Notes under the pieces: generated by a model | Told to the model about the DNA's origin: nothing | Databases searched by the model: none | What the model saw: the letters and a program-made list of their open reading frames with translations, nothing else | Translations under genes and position numbers: made by a program | Source of the DNA: Burkholderiales bacterium | GTDB lineage: Bacteria; Pseudomonadota; Gammaproteobacteria; Burkholderiales; Burkholderiaceae | Direction of reading: 5' to 3' | DNA length: 64,000 nt | Assembly: GCA_021287185.1 (NCBI GenBank) | Contig: JAJTAZ010000030.1 | Location: 57,607 to 121,606, forward strand | Shown: positions 57,660 through 64,000 of the stretch, one piece after another | How the letters are laid out: the number at the start of each line of letters is the position of its first letter | Position numbering within the stretch: the first letter of the stretch is position 1

Positions 57660-57870
57660 CTGCTGGGAGAGCGTTAAAAAATTTTTAACCGCCGAAGGTG
57701 TACCCCAAAAACTCTCAGGCAAAAGAACTGGCAGGCGATGATGGTTGATTAAATAATCAAAACTCATCAATTTCTGGAGAGCGTTTTTCATTGCAAAAAC
57801 CACCGAAGGGGCGCGAATGCTGCGGCGTTTGCACTAATCTCTCAGGTATCAAGGACAGAATAGGGACTGA
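57660..57870 (+). ncRNA. Tandem glycine riboswitch (gcvT element)
   Basis: Two aptamers lie in series. The first (about 57664-57738) has GGGAGAGCGTT, then GCCGAAGG and CTCTCAGGCAAAAG. The second (about 57774-57870) has TGGAGAGCG, ACCGAAGGGGC and CTCTCAGGTATCAAGGAC. These are the conserved parts of glycine aptamers, joined by a short linker. It sits directly ahead of gcvT and should switch on the glycine cleavage genes when glycine is abundant. Confidence 0.95.
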
Positions 57871-57873
57871 TTT

Positions 57874-57912
57874 CACTGAACGCGCGTCAAGTATTCGCTT
57901 CAGTGGTTTTTT
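57874..57912 (+). terminator. Riboswitch expression-platform terminator
   Basis: CACTGAA and TTCAGTG form a stem with an 18-nt loop followed by GTTTTTT, immediately after the second aptamer and before gcvT. This fits a transcriptional ON switch in which glycine binding prevents the hairpin. Confidence 0.75.
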
Positions 57913-57937
57913 GCTGACCCATATGACGATTGATACC

Positions 57938-59032
57938 ATGTCCAATTTAAAACAAACACCACTCCACGCCACCCACATTCGCGCAGGCGCGCGCATGGTC
58001 GATTTTGGCGGCTGGGATATGCCAGTGAACTACGGTTCGCAAATCGAAGAACACCACGCCGTGCGCACCGATGCAGGGATTTTTGATGTCTCGCACATGC
58101 GTGTCGTGGACATTGTTGGCGACAAAGCCCGCGATTTTTTGCGTTATGTTTTGGCAAACAATGTTGATAAATTACAAGTGTCTGGCAAAGCGCTGTACTC
58201 GTGTATGTTGCGCCCGAATGGCGGTGTGATTGACGATTTAATTGTCTATTTTTTCACAGAAGATTTTTTCCGCTTGGTGGTCAATGCGGGTACTGCCGAC
58301 AAAGACATCGAATGGTTAAACGAACAAAACACAGTGGGCGATTTTGGCTTGACCATCACCCCGCGCCCTGATTTCGCACTCATCGCAGTACAAGGGCCGA
58401 ATGCCCGCGCCAAAGTTTGGCAAGCCTTGCCCTTTACTCAAACCGCTTCTGAACCGCTCAAAGCATTCAACGCGGCGCGCATTGAGCACGAGGGCGCAGA
58501 ATGGATGGTCGCACGCACAGGTTACACAGGCGAAGATGGTTTTGAAATTGCATTACCAGCCACTTTGGTAGCACATACTTGGGACACTTTGGTTGCCAAT
58601 GGCATTGCACCAGCAGGTTTGGGCGCGCGTGACACTTTGCGCTTAGAAGCGGGTATGAATTTATACGGGCAGGACATGGATGAAACCGTGTCGCCTCTGA
58701 ATGCGGGGCTTGCATGGACGGTGGACTTGAAATCCGAACGTGACTTCATCGGCAAAACCGCTTTGCTCAAAGACGGTGCGACTGCACAAGTGGTGGGCTT
58801 GATTTTGCAAGACAAAGGCGTATTGCGTGCGCATCAGGTGGTGAAAACTGCTGATGGTGAAGGTGAAATCACCAGTGGTACCTTTTCCCCAACCATGCAA
58901 CAATCCATTGCCATGGCGCGTGTACCGCTGAAAGTGGCATTGGGCGATACAGTGAGTGTGCTCATCCGCGACAAAGCATTGAACGCCAAAGTGGTCAAAC
59001 TACCATTTGTACGCAATGGACAGATTTTATAA
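57938..59032 (+). CDS. gcvT: Glycine cleavage system T protein (aminomethyltransferase)
   Basis: GcvT releases ammonia from the H-protein-bound aminomethyl group and passes the carbon to tetrahydrofolate. [56 protein letters not shown] and [14 protein letters not shown] are typical. ATG 57938 gives 364 residues. ATG 57923 is also possible, while the longer open frame from 57791 runs into the riboswitch and is not real. No strong ribosome binding site precedes either ATG. Confidence 0.94.
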   Translation: MSNLKQTPLHATHIRAGARMVDFGGWDMPVNYGSQIEEHHAVRTDAGIFDVSHMRVVDIVGDKARDFLRYVLANNVDKLQVSGKALYSCMLRPNGGVIDDLIVYFFTEDFFRLVVNAGTADKDIEWLNEQNTVGDFGLTITPRPDFALIAVQGPNARAKVWQALPFTQTASEPLKAFNAARIEHEGAEWMVARTGYTGEDGFEIALPATLVAHTWDTLVANGIAPAGLGARDTLRLEAGMNLYGQDMDETVSPLNAGLAWTVDLKSERDFIGKTALLKDGATAQVVGLILQDKGVLRAHQVVKTADGEGEITSGTFSPTMQQSIAMARVPLKVALGDTVSVLIRDKALNAKVVKLPFVRNGQIL

Positions 59033-59083
59033 AAACTTTGTTTCGCCTGTTTTGGTTGAATGCCAAGCGATCAAAGTAAACCG

Positions 59084-59161
59084 CCGTCATTGCGAGCAGA
59101 TTGACCGCGAAGCAATCCATCGGCACAACGTCATTCCCGCATGATTTTAGCGGGAATCCAG
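59084..59161. repeat. REP-like half element plus ATTCCC palindrome between gcvT and gcvH
   Basis: The segment at 59084-59120 matches the left half of the purC-purE repeat (CGTCATTGCGAGCAG then CGCGAAGCAATCCA). A second palindrome follows at 59129-59161: ATTCCCGC and GCGGGAAT arms around a 9-nt centre, like the ATTCCC-N-GGGAAT repeats known from Neisseria (dRS3). The remaining 263-nt spacer has no gene. Confidence 0.75.
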
Positions 59162-59295
59162 CTTTTTACTCTAACTAAGGTTTTAAAATCTAATTAGAAT
59201 GACAAACTGGTTACCTGCTAAAAACTTGCGGGTATGACGACCTAAACATTTCATGTACACAAATAAACCCTATTTAACAAACAAGGAGAAAAACC

Positions 59296-59673
59296 ATGAC
59301 CACACCAACCGAACTCAAATTCGCCCCATCACACGAATGGGTCAAAATCGAAGCCGACGGCACCGTTGCCGTGGGCATTTCTGACCATGCACAAGAAGCC
59401 TTGGGCGACATTGTATTCCTCGAATTTCCCAAAGTCGGTCGCGTGGTTGCTGCCGAAGAAGCCGTTGCTGTGGTTGAATCGGTCAAGGCCGCCAGCGATA
59501 TTTACGCACCCGTAGCGGGTGAAATCGTTGCGGTGAATGACGCACTCGCCGATACCCCAGAAGCGGTCAACAGCGAACCCTACACCAGCTGGATGTTCAA
59601 AATCAAACCTGCGAATGCAGCGGATGTCGATGGCTTACTCAGCGCGGCGGATTACGACGCAGCGAATGTCTAA
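59296..59673 (+). CDS. gcvH: Glycine cleavage system H protein
   Basis: GcvH carries the lipoyl arm that shuttles the aminomethyl group between P, T and L proteins. [37 protein letters not shown] is the family core, and the lipoylated lysine is in [16 protein letters not shown]. The length of 125 residues is normal. AAGGAGAAAAACC directly precedes the ATG. Confidence 0.97.
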   Translation: MTTPTELKFAPSHEWVKIEADGTVAVGISDHAQEALGDIVFLEFPKVGRVVAAEEAVAVVESVKAASDIYAPVAGEIVAVNDALADTPEAVNSEPYTSWMFKIKPANAADVDGLLSAADYDAANV

Positions 59674-59712
59674 TTAACCCCATCCGTAGCCGTAAGGCGC
59701 GTGCCTTGCGAA

Positions 59713-59798
59713 GTCATTGCGAGTGGTTTCATCACGAAGCAATCCATATCGTTGTCCATACAATGAGCCTCACTGGATTGTTTCGCCATCTCTCGCAA
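59713..59798. repeat. REP-like inverted repeat between gcvH and gcvP
   Basis: GTCATTGCGAGTGG and CGAAGCAATCCA (59713-59747) are followed by the degenerate reverse halves TGGATTGTTTCGCC and TCTCGCAA (59774-59798). It is a diverged copy of the element at 41878, occupying most of the 166-nt spacer. Confidence 0.75.
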
Positions 59799-59839
59799 GG
59801 GCTCTTGACTGACTCGTCGTTACCATTTATTTCAAAATC

Positions 59840-62668
59840 ATGACCTCCACCACCTTCACCTCCCGCCACATCGGCCCCAATTCTGCTGAACAGCAACGTA
59901 TGCTCAAAACTTTGGGCTATGACAATCTCGACACCTTCATCAACGCGGTGATACCGAGCAATATTCGCCGCACGGATTTCAACGTCGGCGCGTTTACCCA
60001 AGGTTTGTCCGAAGAGTCCGCTTTGGCAAAATTGCGTGCGCATGCCCAACAAAACACGGTGAACACCAGCCTGATTGGGCAGGGTTATTACGGTACGCAC
60101 ACCCCAACGGTTATCCTCAGAAATATTTTAGAAAATCCAGCGTGGTACACGGCTTACACGCCGTATCAACCTGAGATTTCACAGGGTCGTTTGGAAGCGT
60201 TATTGAACTTCCAACAGATGATTATGGATTTGACAGGCATGGACATTGCCAATGCGTCCATGCTCGATGAAGCGACGGCAGCGGCGGAAGCCATGACGCT
60301 CGCGCACCGCCAATCCAAACTCGATTCGAATGTGTTTTATGTCGCTGAAAATGTGTTTCCACAAACCCGCGAGGTGATTGAGACGCGCGCCAAACCGCTC
60401 GGCATCGAGGTGCGTACTTGCATCACTGGCGAGGAAAGTTTGGCGAATGATTGCTTTGCCATCCTTGTGCAGTATCCATCTGCCAATGGTGCGGTAATCG
60501 ATTACAGTGATTGGGCGGCTAAAGCCCACGCGCAGGGCAAGACGGTGATTGCCGCTGCGGATTTGCTCGCGCTCACGGTTTTAAAATCACCTGCCGAATG
60601 GGGTGCGGACATTGTGATTGGCAATACCCAACGTTTCGGTGTGCCATTTGGTTTCGGTGGTCCACATGCCGCCTACATGGCGACGCGCGACGCGTATAAA
60701 CGCAATATGCCGGGGCGTTTGGTCGGTGTGTCGGTCGATGCGCAGGGCAACAGCGCATTGCGCTTGGCTTTGCAAACCCGCGAGCAACACATTCGCCGTG
60801 AAAAAGCGACTTCAAATATTTGTACTGCGCAGGCATTGTTGGCAATTATGGCGAGCATGTATGCAGTGTATCACGGTCCAGCAGGCTTGAAGAAAATTGC
60901 CGAACGTGTGTATGGCATCACCACCGCGGTGGCGAATAGTTTGACTAAAGCAGGTGCGCACGTTGTTAACAGCACGTGGTTCGACACCCTCACGCTTAAA
61001 GTCACTGACGCGGACAATATCCATCAAGCTGCCCACGCCAAAGGCATCAACTTGCGCGCGATTGACGCGAATCATGTCGGCATTTCGTTTGATGAGACCA
61101 CGACTTTGGACACCGCCAATGCAGTGTTGAGCCTGTTCAATGCCAACGTGTTGAGTGAAATTTCAACAGCAAGTATTGATGCGAATCTGCGCCGCACCAG
61201 CAGTTACTTAACGCATCCTGTGTTTAACAGCCACCATTCTGAGCACGCCATGCTGCGCTATTTGCGCGAATTGGCGGACAAAGATTTGGCACTCGATCGC
61301 AGCATGATTCCACTCGGCTCATGCACCATGAAACTCAATGCCACCAGTGAAATGCTGCCAATCACTTGGCCAGAATTTGCCAATATTCATCCTTATGCAC
61401 CGACTGCGCAAACCGCAGGTTATCGCAGCATGATTGCGGAGATTGAGCAAATGCTGTGCGACGCCACGGGCTACGCGGCGGTGAGTTTGCAACCCAATGC
61501 GGGTTCGCAAGGCGAATATGCAGGTTTGCTGATTATTCAAAAATACCATGCCACACGTGGACAGGCGCACCGCAATATTTGCCTGATTCCATCCTCAGCG
61601 CATGGCACCAATCCTGCATCGGCGAGCATGGCGAATATGCAAGTCGTGGTGGTGGCGTGTGATGAAAAAGGCAATGTCGATGTGGATGACTTGAAAGAAA
61701 AAGCGGAGCAATACTCAGCCAATTTAGCCGCTTTGATGATTACCTATCCATCGACCCATGGTGTGTTTGAAACCCGCATCACTGAAATTTGTGACATCGT
61801 GCATCAGCATGGTGGACAAGTGTATATCGACGGCGCGAATATGAACGCAATGGTCGGTTTGTGTGCACCAGGTCAGTTTGGCGGCGATGTCTCGCATTTG
61901 AATTTGCACAAAACCTTTGCCATCCCGCATGGCGGCGGTGGGCCAGGTGTGGGGCCTGTGTGTGTCGCCGCGCATTTGGCTGAATTTTTACCGAATTTGA
62001 CCAGTGTCGGCTACCAACGCGACGCACATGGCATCAGCGCGGTATCGGGTGCGCCGTATGGCAGCGCGAGTGTCTTGCCGATTACATGGATGTATATTGC
62101 CATGATGGGTGCGCAGGGCTTGGCAGATGCGACCAAAGTCGCGATTCTCAACGCGAACTACATTGCCCACGCGCTCAAGGACGATTTCCCCGTGTTGTAC
62201 AGCGCGGACAATGGATTGGTGGCGCATGAGTGTATTCTCGATACACGCGGGGTCAAAGACACCGCAGGCATTACCGTGGACGACATCGCAAAACGCTTGA
62301 TGGACTTTGGTTTTCACGCGCCGACCATGAGTTTCCCTGTTCCAGGGACGTTGATGATTGAACCGACTGAATCCGAGCCGATTGAGGAACTCGATCGATT
62401 CATTACAGCGATGAAAACCATTCGTGCCGAAATCCGCGCAGTGGAGCAGGGTATTGCAGATAAAGAGGACAACCCACTCAAACACGCGCCGCACACCGCA
62501 CAGGCAGTGAGTGCCGATGAGTGGACACATGCTTATACGCGTGAACAAGCCGCGTATCCTGTGGACAGTCTGCGCCGCACCAAATACTGGATGCCTGTCG
62601 GGCGCATTGACAATGTTTATGGTGATCGAAACTTATTCTGTGCTTGCGTGCCAATCAATGAGTACTGA
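59840..62668 (+). CDS. gcvP: Glycine dehydrogenase (decarboxylating), P protein
   Basis: This PLP enzyme decarboxylates glycine and loads the aminomethyl group on GcvH. It is the long single-chain form (942 residues). The N-terminal half has [20 protein letters not shown] and [21 protein letters not shown]; the C-terminal half has [12 protein letters not shown] and the PLP-lysine motif [20 protein letters not shown]. It is third in the riboswitch-controlled set; the L protein is not nearby. Confidence 0.97.
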   Translation: MTSTTFTSRHIGPNSAEQQRMLKTLGYDNLDTFINAVIPSNIRRTDFNVGAFTQGLSEESALAKLRAHAQQNTVNTSLIGQGYYGTHTPTVILRNILENPAWYTAYTPYQPEISQGRLEALLNFQQMIMDLTGMDIANASMLDEATAAAEAMTLAHRQSKLDSNVFYVAENVFPQTREVIETRAKPLGIEVRTCITGEESLANDCFAILVQYPSANGAVIDYSDWAAKAHAQGKTVIAAADLLALTVLKSPAEWGADIVIGNTQRFGVPFGFGGPHAAYMATRDAYKRNMPGRLVGVSVDAQGNSALRLALQTREQHIRREKATSNICTAQALLAIMASMYAVYHGPAGLKKIAERVYGITTAVANSLTKAGAHVVNSTWFDTLTLKVTDADNIHQAAHAKGINLRAIDANHVGISFDETTTLDTANAVLSLFNANVLSEISTASIDANLRRTSSYLTHPVFNSHHSEHAMLRYLRELADKDLALDRSMIPLGSCTMKLNATSEMLPITWPEFANIHPYAPTAQTAGYRSMIAEIEQMLCDATGYAAVSLQPNAGSQGEYAGLLIIQKYHATRGQAHRNICLIPSSAHGTNPASASMANMQVVVVACDEKGNVDVDDLKEKAEQYSANLAALMITYPSTHGVFETRITEICDIVHQHGGQVYIDGANMNAMVGLCAPGQFGGDVSHLNLHKTFAIPHGGGGPGVGPVCVAAHLAEFLPNLTSVGYQRDAHGISAVSGAPYGSASVLPITWMYIAMMGAQGLADATKVAILNANYIAHALKDDFPVLYSADNGLVAHECILDTRGVKDTAGITVDDIAKRLMDFGFHAPTMSFPVPGTLMIEPTESEPIEELDRFITAMKTIRAEIRAVEQGIADKEDNPLKHAPHTAQAVSADEWTHAYTREQAAYPVDSLRRTKYWMPVGRIDNVYGDRNLFCACVPINEY

Positions 62669-62703
62669 ATAACAATGTAATTATCAAAAATCATCCAATA
62701 ATC

Positions 62704-62735
62704 AGGGCAAACTCGCAGAGTTTGCCCTTTTTTTA
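62704..62735 (+). terminator. Terminator of the gcv genes
   Basis: An 11-bp perfect stem (AGGGCAAACTC) with a GCA loop is followed by eight T. Confidence 0.93.
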
Positions 62736-62779
62736 TTCGAATTGAGTTGGTTGAGGTGGATCTGAGTAGAACAAAGTGA

Positions 62780-63478
62780 GTTGCTGAGGACTCAGCCCAG
62801 CAGTTTCCAGATCCCAAACATTCATACATGCCAGAGGGGGATTTTGTCAATCCTCAGTCTGTCGCGCGTATGAATCAAGGGTTAACCAAAGATCAAGTGG
62901 CTTTATTATTAAGCAATCCTCACTTTAGTGAGGGGATGAACGCATTGACTTGGAATTACTTGTTTAACTTTTACGTTGGTTCTGGCAAAGAGTACATTCA
63001 ATGCCAATATCAAGTTAAATTTGATAACAAAGGGCTGGTTGAGCAAACAGCATGGCGCACGGGTCAGTGTGCTGATTTAGTCAATCCCCAAGCCAAACCT
63101 GTGATTGCCAAAATGACCTTGGCAGCAGATGGTTTATTTGCCTTTGGCAAAGGGCGGCTTGCTGATATGGATTCTGCAGGTGTTCAAGCGTTGGATGGTG
63201 TTGTTGAAAAAATTAAATCTGCGGGTCATGACGTTCGTCAAATCACCATCACGGGTTTTACAGACCGCTTTGGTTCTCAGCAATCCAATGAGACACTGTC
63301 ACGTCAGCGTGCGCAGTCGGTAAAAGACCATTTGGTTGCAAAAGGAATCAACGCAGCACTGATTAAGGTTGTGGCTAAAGGTTCAACAGAGCCTGTGGTT
63401 TATTGTGCGGGTCCTCAAACACCCTCTGTGATTGATTGTTTGAAACCCAATAGACGCGTATCTATCGTGGTTGAATAA
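62780..63478 (+). pseudogene. OmpA/BamE-like outer-membrane lipoprotein gene, 5'-truncated
   Basis: The C-terminal OmpA peptidoglycan-binding domain is clear (ITITGFTDRFGSQQSNETLSRQRAQSVKDHL, then KPNRRVSIVVE). Before it lies a BamE/SmpA-like domain (MNQGLTKDQVALLLSNPHFSEG and YLFNFYVGSGKEYIQCQYQV). Family members begin with a lipoprotein signal peptide, but none is present. The protein-like frame extends upstream of the first ATG (62828) through residues such as FPDPKHSYMPEGDF and then meets a TGA at 62777. The 5' end therefore looks lost or replaced just after the gcvP terminator. A cytoplasmic product from ATG 62828 is possible but unlikely to work. Confidence 0.75.
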
Positions 63479-63500
63479 ATTCGAATTGATACATCGATAC

Positions 63501-63526
63501 AGGTCGCCGATGGCGACCTTTTTTAT
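63501..63526 (+). terminator. Terminator after the OmpA-like gene
   Basis: An 8-bp stem (AGGTCGCC) with a GAT loop is followed by TTTTTT. Beyond it, 63527-63727 is very AT-rich and shows no gene. Confidence 0.85.
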
Positions 63527-63727
63527 ATTCAAAAATCGATGAAAAATTCGTTAAGTAAAAAATCAAATGATTTGAGTGAAAAAAGTGTAAACAACGCGCT
63601 AATTTTTTTATATTTAAAACAATCAAATTTTGTTGCTTAAAAGAAACCGATAATAAATAAAAACACATATAAAATATATACATTGATTAAATAAAATCAT
63701 TTTTATTCTATATATAAATTATGAAAT

Positions 63728-63756
63728 TTGACTTTTTATTATCTTTTAGTTAAGAT
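63728..63756 (+). promoter_or_regulatory. Sigma-70-type promoter of the ESPR adhesin start
   Basis: TTGACT at 63728-63733 and TAAGAT at 63751-63756 are spaced by 17 nt, close to consensus. An AAGGG ribosome binding site lies 7 nt before the ATG at 63793. The AT-rich upstream stretch may act as an UP element. Confidence 0.6.
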
Positions 63757-63792
63757 ATAACAGTTGTATTAAACAGATAGAAAGGGTAAAAA

Positions 63793-63864
63793 ATGAATAA
63801 AATTTATCGTACAGTATGGAGTGAAACTACACAATCGTGGGTTGCTGTTAGTGAAGCTAGGTAA
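63793..63864 (+). pseudogene. ESPR signal-peptide start of a Type V secreted adhesin, interrupted by IS
   Basis: The 23 codons read MNKIYRTVW then SWVAVSEAR and stop. This is the extended signal peptide region (MNKIYRxxW...WVAVSE) used by large autotransporters, trimeric adhesins and two-partner secretion exoproteins. The frame breaks exactly where it should continue into the hydrophobic core. Next comes sequence ending in the C-terminus of an IS3-type transposase, so the adhesin gene has been cut by an insertion. The rest of the gene, if present, lies outside the window. Confidence 0.85.
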
Positions 63865-64000
63865 TACCCCCTAAAAGGGCGGCATCTAAAAGTAGAATCA
63901 ACACAAGTCCTGCGTTTAGTGCAGGACGCGTGAGTTTGTTAAAGCCATCATACGCGTTTGCGCTGGAGTGAATCCACCGAGCGACATATGAGGACGGTTG
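63862..64000 (-). mobile_element. IS3-family insertion sequence, partial at window edge
   Basis: The element begins near 63860-63865, right after the ESPR codons, with TAATACCCCC and a short CCCCCTAAAAGGG inverted motif. It contains the 3' end of a transposase on the minus strand. The exact end and target duplication cannot be fixed because the other end is outside the window. Confidence 0.75.
63916..64000 (-). CDS. IS3-family transposase (OrfB), C-terminal fragment
   Basis: The minus-strand frame reads NRPHMSLGGFTPAQTRMMAL and ends VLH followed by TAA at 63916-63918. NRPHMSLGGxTPAQ is the usual C-terminal ending of the rve/DDE integrase domain of IS3-family OrfB. The rest of the gene is beyond the right edge. 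Confidence 0.88.
   Translation of the reverse strand, partial: NRPHMSLGGFTPAQTRMMALTNSRVLH

Noticed and set aside
57791..57937. N-terminal extension of GcvT
   Set aside because: This part of the open frame is the second glycine aptamer and its terminator, so it is RNA structure, not protein.

Overview
The window looks like the chromosome of a beta-proteobacterium, probably of the order Burkholderiales, with moderate GC. The evidence is gene order and family membership. The runs surE-pcm-nlpD-rlmD, pgk-fba-purC-purE-purK-tsaC, lolC/E-lolD, recO-acpS-nagZ and a recJ-linked conserved gene are typical of that group, and the ESPR-type adhesin start at the right end also fits. No rRNA, CRISPR array or replication origin was seen. 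Species cannot be named from the sequence alone.

Left core (1-19.6 kb): a truncated ArnT-like membrane glycosyltransferase, ribosomal protein L31 type B, queuosine and folate enzymes (queA, folE2), a YciO-type protein, recJ and its partner gene, lipoprotein export (lolC/E, lolD), recO-acpS-nagZ with 4-nt overlaps, a lytic transglycosylase, rsuA-proC-yggS, and an acyl-CoA synthetase. All are ordinary housekeeping genes.

Island (about 19.75-32.78 kb): a 13-kb integrated element lies in the 3' end of a tRNA-Pro(GGG) gene. It is bounded by a 45-bp direct repeat of the tRNA 3' half with one mismatch, and each copy is followed by its own hairpin terminator. The island carries a P4-type tyrosine integrase, a Fic protein, and a single-polypeptide Type ISP-like restriction-modification enzyme (nuclease, helicase, methyltransferase, start of the target-recognition region). 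It also carries the separated C-terminal part of that enzyme, a three-gene module of unknown function, an AlpA-type regulator, several small DNA-binding-like genes and four copies of a 17-bp palindrome.

The most striking feature is a tract of exactly 20 copies of ACCGA (26981-27080) near the 3' end of the restriction-modification gene. The unit is 5 bp, the tract is open in all three frames, and each frame leads to a different 3' end. At 20 copies the protein stops just after the tract. At 21 copies it would fuse to the downstream C-terminal domain (about 1727 aa). At 19 copies it would end at an ATGA overlap with that domain's own start (about 1487 aa). This reads as a three-state phase-variable switch in the recognition region of a Type ISP system, built on a partial duplication of the gene.

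Right core (32.9-64 kb): surE-pcm-nlpD-rlmD (with no rpoS at its usual place), pgk followed by two different class II aldolases (with no pyk), purC-purE-purK-tsaC, a hemerythrin, guaA and guaB, NAD(P)HX dehydratase, a queuosine-precursor-type transporter, ackA-pta, an OlsB-like acyltransferase, and a glycine-riboswitch-controlled gcvT-gcvH-gcvP set. The right end decays into a 5'-truncated OmpA-type lipoprotein gene and an ESPR signal-peptide start of a secreted adhesin cut off by an IS3-family insertion that runs out of the window. Dispersed inverted repeats lie between purC and purE and between the gcv genes.
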